From: Emcibacter nanhaiensis
Lineage (GTDB): Bacteria; Pseudomonadota; Alphaproteobacteria; Sphingomonadales; Emcibacteraceae
Assembly (NCBI RefSeq): GCF_006385175.1
Contig: NZ_VFIY01000018.1
Span: forward strand, 620,001 to 684,000
Length of the DNA: 64,000 nucleotides
Direction of reading: 5' to 3'
The notes under the pieces are model-generated. The model had not been told where the DNA came from, searched no databases, and saw only the letters and a list, made by a program, of their open reading frames with translations. Shown here in pieces: positions 21,689 through 30,252 of the stretch (positions are counted from its first letter, which is position 1; the number at the start of each line of letters is the position of its first letter). Position numbers and translations under genes: made by a program.

Positions 21689-22369
21689 TTATTCTTTTTG
21701 TTCAAAAGCCGCCGCAAGGTCGGAAAGCCAGCCCGTCAGGTCCTCGACCGTATAGTCGATATGCGCCTCGTTCATGCCGTCCCGGGACCATTCCTGATGG
21801 GTCGGCACCCAGACCGTGGTCATGCCGGCTTCCCGCGCCGGCTCCAGGTTACGGGCGATATCCTCCACCATCACGGATTTGTCCGCTTTGACCCCGGTAT
21901 GTTCGATCATTTTTCGAAAACTTTCCCGGTCCGGTTTGGGGGTATATCCGCCGAGCCGGATATCAAAAATATCGTCAAAAAAATCCGCAATACCGATCCG
22001 CTGCAACACCTTTTCCGCATAGGGCACATCGGCGTTGGTGTAGATGACCTTTCGGCCCGGCAGTGCCTTGAGCGCACCGGCCAGTTGCGGATTCTCCTCA
22101 AGCCCGCTGAAGTCCACGTCATGGACAAAATCCAGGAACTTATCCGGGGACACCCCGTGTTCACTCATCAGGCCCCTGAGAGTGGTGCCGTGGGTGCGGA
22201 AAAAATGCTTCTGCAGCGCCCGGGCTTCCTCTTGCTCCAGGTCGAATTTTTCCGCGATGAACCGGCCCATGCGCTGGTCCACCTGGTCGAACAGACTGTT
22301 GGCGGCCGGATAGAGAGTATTATCCAGGTCAAAGACCCAGTGTTCCAGCTCTGAAAGGTCGAGAGTCAT
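21689..22369 (-). CDS. HAD-family pyrimidine 5'-nucleotidase
   Basis: 226 aa. HAD motif I is [10 protein letters not shown], motif II YTNAD, the motif III Lys is in YTPKPD, and motif IV is VEDIARNL. The DNTLYP form marks the pyrimidine 5'-nucleotidase (SDT1/PHM8-like) subgroup. The ATG at 22369 is chosen; a TTG at 22396 is also in frame and neither has a strong ribosome site. It lies upstream of dapD, separated by 91 bp. Confidence 0.85.
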   Translation of the reverse strand: MTLDLSELEHWVFDLDNTLYPAANSLFDQVDQRMGRFIAEKFDLEQEEARALQKHFFRTHGTTLRGLMSEHGVSPDKFLDFVHDVDFSGLEENPQLAGALKALPGRKVIYTNADVPYAEKVLQRIGIADFFDDIFDIRLGGYTPKPDRESFRKMIEHTGVKADKSVMVEDIARNLEPAREAGMTTVWVPTHQEWSRDGMNEAHIDYTVEDLTGWLSDLAAAFEQKE

Positions 22370-22479
22370 ATTATGATTTTGTCCAGATTTTTCCAAAGAA
22401 GTAAACCAGTTGTTAACAGCTTGGTCTCTATTATGTGTCCCTAAATTAACTGCGGATCAGTAAGGCTTACTTAGTAATC

Positions 22480-24276
22480 ATGAGCATGGACGTCAATATC
22501 GCACGGATCATCCAGAAATCCAATCTGTCTCGGGAGAAAACCGCCCTTCCTGATTTGTCCGCCTTCAGTTTCCAGACCGAGATGATTATCGAAATGTTTC
22601 CGGGGCCGGCATTGATGGTCGACAGTGAGCAGAATATCCTGCATCACAACATCCATGCCCTGGGAATTGTGGAAGCCCTGCAGGCCGGAGACCTCACCTT
22701 CACCGGCCTGATTGCCCGCAGCCTCACCAACAATTGCCCCGACATGCAGAAAGTCATCCTGAATGACAGCAAGGGCATCCGCCACTACAACCTTTATGCC
22801 ATGCCGGCCAGCCGGCAGGATGCGACCGGGGAAAAAGCGGTTCTGGTGACCGGGCGGGAAATCACAGTGGAACATAACCTGACCAATGCGCTGGTCGAAT
22901 CCCGCCAGATGTTCAAGGACCTGGTCAGCTGTTCGAGTGATTTCTCCTGGGAAACCGACAGCCAGGGTCGGTTCAAATATGTCTCGCCCAAGGGCATCCT
23001 CGGGTACACCGCCTATGAGCTGAACGGCAAGCTCGCCGCCGACCTGATCGTCGGCAATGAAGGCAAGAACCCGTTTGACACGCTGGATACCATCCATGAC
23101 ATGGAGCTCTGGGTTCAGCGCAACGACGGGACAAAGGCCTGCATTCTGGTCTCCGCCGTCCCTATCATCGATAATAAATCCAGCTGGCAGGGCGCGCGGG
23201 GCGTCTGTCGCGATATCACCGTGGTCCGGGAGCGCGAGGCCGCCCTGCGACGCATCGGCAAGCGAGAGCATATCCTCAACCGGATTGTCACGACCATCCG
23301 TGACCTCTCAAAACCGGATGAAATTTTCAGCAACCTGCTGAATGCCACCCTTGAAGGCATCCGTGCGAAACATGCCTGCATCCTGGAGATCAAAAAGTCG
23401 CGAAATGGTTCCCTGGACGCCGAGACCCGGGCCTGTTCCGGGACCCTCGACGATCACGATCTGCTGCACAAACTGACGCAGAAAGCGGTGGAAGTCTGCC
23501 GGAACAATGCCCCGGGCGAGAGCCGTCTGGCGGGAACGTTCACTCAGGATGGCTGGTCTGTCCTGTTCAGCATTACCCAGCATCATAATGAACCCAACGG
23601 TGCATTCTGCCTGCTTCGCGAGGAAGGTTCACAGGAGTGGTCGGAAGAGGACGCCATTCTGTTCAATGGCATTTCCAGCCATCTGGGTATCGCCATGGAG
23701 CAAATCCATAAGCAGGAAGAACTGGAACATCTGTCCCGCACGGATGAACTGACTGGACTATTGAACCGCCGCGCTTTCACAGAAGAAGTCAAAAAACGCA
23801 TCACCCACCAGAAACGCAGTCGCGAAAACTGCGCCCTGCTGTTTGTCGATCTGGACAATTTCAAAACCGTCAATGACAAGCTGGGTCACAAAGTCGGTGA
23901 CAAGGTCCTGCAGAAAGTTGCCGAACTCCTGAGCAAAAATACACGCGTCGGCGATTATATCTGCCGCCTCGGCGGCGACGAATTCGCATTGTGGCTTGAA
24001 AATGTGGATGCGGATGTCGCCATGGAGAAGGCCAGCGACCTTGTCGCGGGCCGCCGGTCGCTGCAGCAGGTCACCGGCGAGCTGTCCCCGGCGCCGGGCC
24101 TGTCGATCGGTGTCGCCATCAGTTCGCCGCGGAAAAACGTCACACTTGACCAGCTGCTGGAACTGGCGGACGCGGCGCTCTATGACGTCAAAAAAACCGG
24201 CAAAAATGCCGTGACCTTGGCGGAAGGGGACCGTAGTGGCGAAGGGAGGGAGAGAAATGAAAAATCTGCTGAATAA
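22480..24276 (+). CDS. PAS-GAF-GGDEF diguanylate cyclase
   Basis: 598 aa, no obvious membrane helices. A PAS domain (about 140-235, DFSWETDSQGRFKYVSPKG) is followed by a GAF-like domain (about 265-410) and a GGDEF domain (about 420-585). The active site is GGDEF at 498-502 and the allosteric I-site RVGD sits five residues earlier (489-492), so the enzyme should make c-di-GMP and be product-inhibited. Its 3' end overlaps the next gene by 20 nt. Confidence 0.92.
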   Translation: MSMDVNIARIIQKSNLSREKTALPDLSAFSFQTEMIIEMFPGPALMVDSEQNILHHNIHALGIVEALQAGDLTFTGLIARSLTNNCPDMQKVILNDSKGIRHYNLYAMPASRQDATGEKAVLVTGREITVEHNLTNALVESRQMFKDLVSCSSDFSWETDSQGRFKYVSPKGILGYTAYELNGKLAADLIVGNEGKNPFDTLDTIHDMELWVQRNDGTKACILVSAVPIIDNKSSWQGARGVCRDITVVREREAALRRIGKREHILNRIVTTIRDLSKPDEIFSNLLNATLEGIRAKHACILEIKKSRNGSLDAETRACSGTLDDHDLLHKLTQKAVEVCRNNAPGESRLAGTFTQDGWSVLFSITQHHNEPNGAFCLLREEGSQEWSEEDAILFNGISSHLGIAMEQIHKQEELEHLSRTDELTGLLNRRAFTEEVKKRITHQKRSRENCALLFVDLDNFKTVNDKLGHKVGDKVLQKVAELLSKNTRVGDYICRLGGDEFALWLENVDADVAMEKASDLVAGRRSLQQVTGELSPAPGLSIGVAISSPRKNVTLDQLLELADAALYDVKKTGKNAVTLAEGDRSGEGRERNEKSAE

Positions 24277-25507
24277 AATTTTCGACAAGAACGACAAAAA
24301 GGACCTCTCCTATGAAGAGGCCCGCGACGCCCTGGAAAAACAGAAGGCAAGCGATAAAAAGCTTCTGGCCCGGCGGCCGGAAACTCAGCCTGAAGTGCTC
24401 TATTACCTGGCCACTGACGAGGATGCCACTATCCGTCGCGATGTGGCCAGAAATGAAAGCACCCCGATCCAGGCCGATGAACTCCTCGCCAACGACAATA
24501 GTGATGACGTTCGCCTTGAGCTGGCCCGCAAGATTTCCCGTATCTTTCCCGACCTGTCCCAGCATGACCAGGTCCAGATCCGGGAAAAAGCCATCGAGAT
24601 TCTGGAGAAGCTGGCCAATGACCAGTTTCCCAAGGTGCGGCAGATTGTCGCCGAGGAATTAAAGTCCTCCGACCTGGTCCCGCACAAGATCGTCAAGACC
24701 CTGGCCAGGGATCAGGAACTGGCAGTTTGCGCCCCGATTCTGGAATATTCACCGCTGCTGAGCGATGTGGACCTGAAGGAAATCATTGCCGTCACCACCG
24801 TGAGCGGGGCGCTCAGCGCCATTGCCCGGCGTGAACAGGTCAGTGAAGATATTTCCGAGGCCCTGACCAATTCGCTGGATGTGCCGGCGGTCTCCGCCCT
24901 GATCGCCAACCAGAACGCCCAGATCCGCGAAGACACGCTGGATGCCATTCTCGACCAGGCCAGAAGCGTGGAATCCCTGCACCCGCCGCTGGTGGAGCGG
25001 CCCAACCTGTCGCTGCGCGCCATCAAGCGGATCGCCGGCTTTGTCGCCTCCTCCCTGGTCAGCCGCATGCTGGAGAAAAACCATCTCGAGAAAGATGTGG
25101 CCGATGAAATCCTCGCCAACGTGCGCAAAAGGATCCAGGACCAGCAGGTCGATGAGGATGATATCCAGACCCTGGCCGAGCAGGCCCGGGACCTGGTGGA
25201 AAAAGGTGTCGTGGATGACGATTTTATCCAGAATGCCCTCGGCAACAAGCAACGCGAGCTTGTGATCCAGTGCCTGGCCCTGTTGTCCGGAATCAAGGTG
25301 GATTCTGTCCGCAAACTGATTGCCAGCAACAAAAGCCGCCGTATTGTCGCCCTCTGCTGGCGCGCCGAGCTGAGCATGCGCACCGCCCTCGACCTGCAAC
25401 ATAAACTGGCCCATATCCCGCCCGAGGATTTCATCAATGCCCGGGACGGCGTTGACTATCCCCTGTCCGGCGCGGAAATGGAATATGAGCTGGAGCTTTA
25501 TGCCTGA
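24257..25507 (+). CDS. DUF2336-domain protein with HEAT-like helical repeats
   Basis: 416 aa from the ATG at 24257, preceded by GGGAGGGAGAG. The sequence is almost wholly helical with repeats of the form VLYYLATDEDATIRRDVARN and VRLELARKISRIF, as in DUF2336 proteins of alphaproteobacteria. Function is unknown. Its start lies inside the diguanylate cyclase gene (20-nt overlap), so the two are probably translated together, which hints at a role in the same c-di-GMP response. Confidence 0.85.
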   Translation: MKNLLNKIFDKNDKKDLSYEEARDALEKQKASDKKLLARRPETQPEVLYYLATDEDATIRRDVARNESTPIQADELLANDNSDDVRLELARKISRIFPDLSQHDQVQIREKAIEILEKLANDQFPKVRQIVAEELKSSDLVPHKIVKTLARDQELAVCAPILEYSPLLSDVDLKEIIAVTTVSGALSAIARREQVSEDISEALTNSLDVPAVSALIANQNAQIREDTLDAILDQARSVESLHPPLVERPNLSLRAIKRIAGFVASSLVSRMLEKNHLEKDVADEILANVRKRIQDQQVDEDDIQTLAEQARDLVEKGVVDDDFIQNALGNKQRELVIQCLALLSGIKVDSVRKLIASNKSRRIVALCWRAELSMRTALDLQHKLAHIPPEDFINARDGVDYPLSGAEMEYELELYA

Positions 25508-25533
25508 GGCCTGACGCGGCCTATTTTGCCAAT

Positions 25534-26457
25534 CTACTTTGCATGGCCGATGAAGCTGCCGGCGCCGTGTTCGGTAAACAGTTCCAGCAGCAGGGCATGC
25601 TTGACCCGTCCGTCAATGATGACGGCCGCCCCCACGCCGTGATCCACGGCATGGATACAGGTATCGATTTTCGGGATCATGCCGCCGGAAATGGTGCCGT
25701 CAGCAATCATGGCCCGCGCCTTTTCCTCGGTCATTTCGGAAATCAGTTCCCCGTTCGCGTCCAGCACCCCTTCCACATCGGTCAGCAGCAACAGACGGGT
25801 GGCGCCCAGCGCCTCGGCGATGGCGCCGGCCATGGTATCTGCATTGATGTTATAGGTCTCGCCGTTTTCGCCGAGCCCGATCGGGGCAATCACCGGAATG
25901 ACCGATGATTCCTCGAACATGCGCAGGAAGTCGGCGTTGACTTTTTTCGGATAGCCGACAAAGCCCAGGTCCAGGACCTGTTCGATATTGCTGTCCGGGT
26001 CCTTGCGGGTCCGGCGCAGCGGTTCGGCAATCACCAGGTTGCTGTCCTTGCCGGACAGGCCCACCGCCTGGCCGCCCACATTGTTGATGGAAGCGACGAT
26101 GCCCTTGTTGATACTGCCGCTGAGTACCATTTCGGCAATGCCGATGGTATCCTTGTCGGTGACCCGGAGGCCGTCGATGAAAGAGCTTTTGATCTGCAGG
26201 GCTTCGAGCATGCGGCCGATCTGGGGGCCGCCGCCATGCACCACAACCGGGTTCATGCCCACCTGTTTCATCAGCACCACGTCATGGGCAAAGCTGTGGG
26301 ACAGATCGTCGTCGCCCATGGCGTGACCGCCATATTTGATGACAATGGTCTGGCCGGCATATCGGCGCATATAGGGCAGGGCCTCGGAAAGGGTCTTGGC
26401 CTTTCTCAGATATCTTGCCTTCTGTTCCTGCTTGTCCAGCTTTTCCTGCTCAGTCAT
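25534..26457 (-). CDS. argB: Acetylglutamate kinase
   Basis: 307 aa from the second of two adjacent ATGs (26457), better spaced after AAAGGTG; 26460 is possible. It phosphorylates N-acetylglutamate in arginine synthesis. Motifs include [19 protein letters not shown] and TLLLTDVEG-like [10 protein letters not shown]. The extra N-terminal helix ([14 protein letters not shown]) is typical of arginine-inhibited forms. It is last in the rpmH-to-argB string. Confidence 0.95.
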   Translation of the reverse strand: MTEQEKLDKQEQKARYLRKAKTLSEALPYMRRYAGQTIVIKYGGHAMGDDDLSHSFAHDVVLMKQVGMNPVVVHGGGPQIGRMLEALQIKSSFIDGLRVTDKDTIGIAEMVLSGSINKGIVASINNVGGQAVGLSGKDSNLVIAEPLRRTRKDPDSNIEQVLDLGFVGYPKKVNADFLRMFEESSVIPVIAPIGLGENGETYNINADTMAGAIAEALGATRLLLLTDVEGVLDANGELISEMTEEKARAMIADGTISGGMIPKIDTCIHAVDHGVGAAVIIDGRVKHALLLELFTEHGAGSFIGHAK

Positions 26458-26487
26458 CATGCACCTTTACCTGATCTTCTTTTTCTT

Positions 26488-27150
26488 CTAGGAGGCAGCG
26501 AGGGCCGCGATACTGGCGCGCAACTCATCCACGCCGTCACCCTTGACCGAACTGGTCAGGATCACTTCCGGATGGGCCGCCACATTCTTTTTGATGGCCT
26601 GTTCTGTTGCCTCCCTGACCTTTTCCTGCTCCCCTTTTTTAAGCTTGTCAACTTTTGTCAGAATAATCTGGTAGGAAACGGCGCTTTCATCCATCAGTTT
26701 CATGATATCCCGGTCGCCCTCCTTGAGGCCGTGCCGGCTGTCCACCAGCACGTAAACCCGCCGCAGATTCGGACGGCCCCTGAGGTAATCCTTCATCAGT
26801 CTGGTCCACTGGTTGACCAGCGAACGGGACACCTTGGCATAGCCGTAGCCCGGCAGGTCGACCAGATAGAGCGCCAACTCCTCCCGCTTGCCGAGCAGGA
26901 AGAAATTGAGCATCTGGGTCCGGCCCGGCGTGTTGGAGGTCCGGGCCAGGGTCTTGCGCCCGGTCAGGGCGTTGATCAGGCTGGACTTGCCCACATTGGA
27001 GCGGCCGGCAAAGGCAATCTCGCCCAGGTCCGCCGGCGGCAGGTTATCCAGCACCGGCGATCCCATGATGAAATCGCAATTCTGGGCAAAGAGAAGACGG
27101 CCCCGCTCCAGCCAGGCCGCCTTTTCTTCTTGTGTCATTTCGTCGGTCAT
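26488..27150 (-). CDS. engB: Ribosome-biogenesis GTPase EngB/YsxC
   Basis: 220 aa from the ATG at 27150 after AGGTGA; a GTG two codons upstream is also in frame. GTPase motifs are complete: G1 GRSNVGKSS, G2 region NTPGRTQ, G3 DLPGYGYA, G4 TKVDKL and G5 SSVKGDG. It acts in large-subunit assembly. It follows yidC with an 11-bp gap. Confidence 0.95.
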   Translation of the reverse strand: MTDEMTQEEKAAWLERGRLLFAQNCDFIMGSPVLDNLPPADLGEIAFAGRSNVGKSSLINALTGRKTLARTSNTPGRTQMLNFFLLGKREELALYLVDLPGYGYAKVSRSLVNQWTRLMKDYLRGRPNLRRVYVLVDSRHGLKEGDRDIMKLMDESAVSYQIILTKVDKLKKGEQEKVREATEQAIKKNVAAHPEVILTSSVKGDGVDELRASIAALAAS

Positions 27151-27161
27151 ATTCACCTGTT

Positions 27162-28898
27162 TCAGCTCTTGCCCGGCACCTCTGCATCAACCCGCCGCAT
27201 GATGATCCACTGCTGAAGAATGCTGAGCATATTGTTCCAGGTCCAGTAGATCACCAGACCCACGGCAAAATTGGCCAGGATGAAGGTGAAAATAATCGGC
27301 ATGAACATGAAAATCTTCTGCTGCACCGGATCGGTGGCGGCCGGGTTCAGCTTCTGCTGCAGCCACATGGTGATGCCCATCAGCACCGGCAGGATGCCGA
27401 TGGCCAGGAAGCTCGGCGGATCCCAGGGAATCAGGCCGAACAGGTTGGTCACCAGCAGCGGATCCGGCGCGGACAGGTCCCTGATCCAGCCAAAGAAAGG
27501 CGCATGGCGCATATCGATGGTGACATAGAGAGTCTTGTACAGCGAGAAGAAGATCGGGATCTGAATGAAGATCGGCAGGCAGCTGGCCAGCGGATTAACC
27601 TTCTCCTTCTTGTACAGTTCCATGGTCTCCTGCTGCAGGCGCATCTTGTCGTCGCCGTATTTTTCCTTCAGTGCCTGCATTTTCGGGGTCAGCTTTTTCA
27701 TCTTGCTCATGGAGACGAACTGCTTGTTGGCCACCGGGAACAGGATCAGCCGGATGCCGACGGTCAGCAGCAGGATGGCAACCCCGAAGTTTCCGACCAG
27801 GCCGTACAGGAAGTCCAGCGTATAAAAGATCGGCTTGGTCAGGAAATAGAACCAGCCCCAGTCAATGGCATAGCTGAACATGCGGATATTTTCGCTGTCA
27901 CGATAGTGATCCAGCAATTCCACCTTCTTGGCGCCGGCGAAAAGTTTGTCCGTCACCTCGATGGTCTGGCCCGGCGCCACGGTGCGGCTGGCCAGAATAT
28001 AGTCGGTCTGGAATTTTTCACCGCTCTTTCCGACATGGCGCAGGATACGGCCGTCAAAATCTTCCCGGCTGTCGGGAATCAGGGCCACCAGCCAGTATTT
28101 GTCGGTGATGCCGAGCCAGCCGCCGGCCTTGCCGTGGGCTTTCTGGGTTTCTTCCTCGATATCCTTGTAGCTGAATTCATCCTTACCGTCTTCCATCACC
28201 CAAAGCGGTCCTTCATGCAGGATGTACAACTGCTTGCCCTGGGGACGGCTTTCACGGGACACCAGCCCGTAAGGCGCCATTGAAACCGCCGTGTCAGCGT
28301 TGTTGGTCACGGACTGGGTGATCTTGAACATATAGTTCTCGTCCAGCGCAATCACCCGCTTGAACAGCAGGCCCTCGTTGTTAGCCCAGCTGAGCGTCAC
28401 CTTGTCGCCGGCTTTGAGCTCGCCCTTGTCGGCGGTCCAGATGGTGTTGGCCGTTGGGCCGTTCTGCACACCGGCCCAGCCGAATTCAGCGTAATAGCCC
28501 TCACCGCTGCCGGCGGGGCTCAGGAGCACCACTTCTTCCTTGCCGTCCACTTCCACATGATAGTCCCTGAGCGTCAGGTCATCCAGGCGGCCGCCCCTGA
28601 GGGCGATCGAGCCATGCACGCGGGGAGAGGAGATCGGAATGCGCGGCGTGGTCTGCAGCTGTTCTTCCCGGCTCTGCGGCACGTCCTTGACCACCGGCGC
28701 ATCGACGCCGGGAATGGTGCCGGCCGCACTCATGTCCGGAACATTGCTGTCCCCTGCCTCAGCCTGCTGAGCCAGCTGTTCCTGCTGTGCCTGCTCGGCG
28801 GCGTCCCGTTGCGGTTTGGAGATAAATACTTCGTACCCCAGCAAAATCGCCATTGTCAGCGCGATGGCAATAATGAAATTCTTGTTATCCTGCTGCAT
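27162..28898 (-). CDS. yidC: Membrane protein insertase YidC
   Basis: 578 aa, full length for a Gram-negative YidC. An N-terminal helix (FIIAIALTMAILLGYEVFI) is followed by a large periplasmic beta domain (about 55-340) and the C-terminal membrane core with NKQFVSMSKMKKLTPKMQ and LPIFIQIPIFFSLYK. AAGGG precedes the ATG. It follows yidD by 9 bp. Confidence 0.96.
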   Translation of the reverse strand: MQQDNKNFIIAIALTMAILLGYEVFISKPQRDAAEQAQQEQLAQQAEAGDSNVPDMSAAGTIPGVDAPVVKDVPQSREEQLQTTPRIPISSPRVHGSIALRGGRLDDLTLRDYHVEVDGKEEVVLLSPAGSGEGYYAEFGWAGVQNGPTANTIWTADKGELKAGDKVTLSWANNEGLLFKRVIALDENYMFKITQSVTNNADTAVSMAPYGLVSRESRPQGKQLYILHEGPLWVMEDGKDEFSYKDIEEETQKAHGKAGGWLGITDKYWLVALIPDSREDFDGRILRHVGKSGEKFQTDYILASRTVAPGQTIEVTDKLFAGAKKVELLDHYRDSENIRMFSYAIDWGWFYFLTKPIFYTLDFLYGLVGNFGVAILLLTVGIRLILFPVANKQFVSMSKMKKLTPKMQALKEKYGDDKMRLQQETMELYKKEKVNPLASCLPIFIQIPIFFSLYKTLYVTIDMRHAPFFGWIRDLSAPDPLLVTNLFGLIPWDPPSFLAIGILPVLMGITMWLQQKLNPAATDPVQQKIFMFMPIIFTFILANFAVGLVIYWTWNNMLSILQQWIIMRRVDAEVPGKS

Positions 28899-28907
28899 AA
28901 ACCCTTC

Positions 28908-29246
28908 TCAGTACTTTCTACCTTCGCCGCCGTGATGCCCGGCATGGCATTTGCAATTGTTCCTGTCTGCCTTTTGTCCCTCTTCCCCTTGTTTCGGCGG
29001 CACCGGATCGAACCCGTGCCCGCCCCAGGGATTGCAGCGCAAAATACGCCGGACGGCCAAATATGTCCCCTTGAACGGACCAAATCTGTCAATGGCGATA
29101 TAGGCATATTCCGAACAGGTCGGCAGATATCGGCATTTGGGTCCCAGCAGGGGCGAAATCAAATACTTATAGAGTGTGATCAGGCCTTTCAAGAAATAAG
29201 ACAGAATATCGAGGAGAAATCGCATGATCCGGCGGAGAAATGTCAT
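28908..29246 (-). CDS. yidD: Membrane protein insertion efficiency factor YidD
   Basis: 112 aa. The family core LITLYKYLISPLLGPKCRYL, PTCSEYA and NPWGGHGFDPVP is complete. The start at 29246 has GGAGGGG upstream and overlaps the rnpA stop by 4 nt. The His/Cys-rich C-terminal tail (CKCHAGHHGG) after the conserved core is longer than in many homologues. Confidence 0.94.
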   Translation of the reverse strand: MTFLRRIMRFLLDILSYFLKGLITLYKYLISPLLGPKCRYLPTCSEYAYIAIDRFGPFKGTYLAVRRILRCNPWGGHGFDPVPPKQGEEGQKADRNNCKCHAGHHGGEGRKY

Positions 29247-29695
29247 TTTTCCCCTCCGGAGGCAGCGACTTGCTCCCGCTTTTGTCCGTTCCGGCGTTGG
29301 GCCGGCTTTTTGCCGTTTTCATCGCCGAGTCTTTTCAGCGACCATTTCAGGTCGCGAATCAGATCGTCAAAGCTGCGCTCCTCAATGCCGGAGCGGGCGA
29401 TCAGCACATAATCCTGACCGGCCTTGCCCTTTTCCGGCAATACCCGGCGCACCACTTCGCGAAGCCGCCTGCGGGCCCGGTTGCGCACCACCGCATTGCC
29501 CACCTTCTTGCTGGTGGTATAGCCGACCCGGATCTCCTCGCCGCTGTCCACGCCCTCGGGCTGCTTGCACGTCTGGACGATCATGGCGGGCGAGATCCAT
29601 TTCTTATTGGCCCGGGCCACACGCAGGAAATCGCTGCGCTTTTGCAGCACAGTGATTTTTTTATCTTTAGTTTCAGACTGTTGCGTCATGACCAT
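29243..29695 (-). CDS. rnpA: Ribonuclease P protein component
   Basis: 150 aa basic protein. It helps RNase P RNA bind pre-tRNA. The signature RNRARRRLREVVRRV and the N-terminal LQKRSDFLRV are clear. A second ATG (29689) is also possible. It lies between rpmH and yidD; a terminator-like hairpin sits just upstream of its start. Confidence 0.94.
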   Translation of the reverse strand: MVMTQQSETKDKKITVLQKRSDFLRVARANKKWISPAMIVQTCKQPEGVDSGEEIRVGYTTSKKVGNAVVRNRARRRLREVVRRVLPEKGKAGQDYVLIARSGIEERSFDDLIRDLKWSLKRLGDENGKKPAQRRNGQKREQVAASGGEK

Positions 29696-29701
29696 GGGTC
29701 C

Positions 29702-29738
29702 ATCAAAACAAAACCGGCCACTGAAGTCAGGGGCCGGT
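29702..29738 (-). terminator. Terminator-like hairpin between rpmH and rnpA
   Basis: On the minus strand ACCGGCC and GGCCGGT (29738-29732 and 29719-29713) form a 7-bp stem followed by TTTGTTTTGAT. It would stop most rpmH transcripts and let a fraction continue into rnpA-yidD-yidC, matching the greater need for L34. Confidence 0.7.
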
Positions 29739-29775
29739 CTGTTCCTATTGCCTGTTCAGGCGAAATCCGCTGCCT

Positions 29776-29910
29776 TTACGCTGAAAGGCGCTTCCGTCCT
29801 TTTGCCCGGCGAGCTGCAAGAACCCGGCGACCACCAACAGAAGCGGAACGTGCACGAAAACCGTGACGACGTTTACGAACCAAAACGCTTGGCTGAAATG
29901 TACGTTTCAC
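29776..29910 (-). CDS. rpmH: 50S ribosomal protein L34
   Basis: 44 aa with a GTG start at 29910, preceded by GGAG at 8-nt spacing. The product ([20 protein letters not shown], ending GRKRLSA) is a full-length L34. It heads the rpmH-rnpA-yidD-yidC-engB-argB string and is easy to miss because a longer frame runs through it from upstream. Confidence 0.96.
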   Translation of the reverse strand: MKRTFQPSVLVRKRRHGFRARSASVGGRRVLAARRAKGRKRLSA

Positions 29911-29933
29911 AGGATATCTCCATTTGCCGCTAC

Positions 29934-29971
29934 GGGTCTTTGACCCTATCCACCGGATCATCACGATCCGG
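29934..29971 (-). promoter_or_regulatory. Two hairpins in the rpmH 5' leader
   Basis: GGGTC-TTT-GACCC (29934-29946) and CCGGATC-ATCAC-GATCCGG (29953-29971) lie in the roughly 100-nt leader, ending 24 nt before the GTG start. They could form consecutive stems in the mRNA. Whether they bind a ribosomal protein is unknown. Confidence 0.4.
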
Positions 29972-30025
29972 ACTAAATTACCACGCCCCCGCGCTCTCCA
30001 CAGGGGCAGGTCTGATTGATGGGGG

Positions 30026-30054
30026 TGTATAATGCCTTTCCGCGGCCAAGTCAA
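30026..30054 (-). promoter_or_regulatory. Sigma-70-type promoter of rpmH
   Basis: On the minus strand TTGACT (30054-30049) and TATACA (30031-30026) are 17 bp apart. The strong -35 and ideal spacing suit a ribosomal-protein gene. The rest of the 342-bp gap 29911-30252 holds the rpmH leader and no other gene I can support. Confidence 0.65.
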
Positions 30055-30252
30055 CGCCCAAGTCCACAGAACAAGGCAAAAATTATGGACTCTTTTTGAC
30101 AGGCCCGGAACTGCCCGGCCGCGCGGTCCCGCGGCTCTTCCAGCGGGCTTCACAAAGTCGTGAAACAACTTTATTGTATTTCCCACGCCGGGGGCCTTTA
30201 TTCTCCGGCCCAAAGACGCGTTACCAGAAACCTAGAGCGGGGGCAGGATCGG

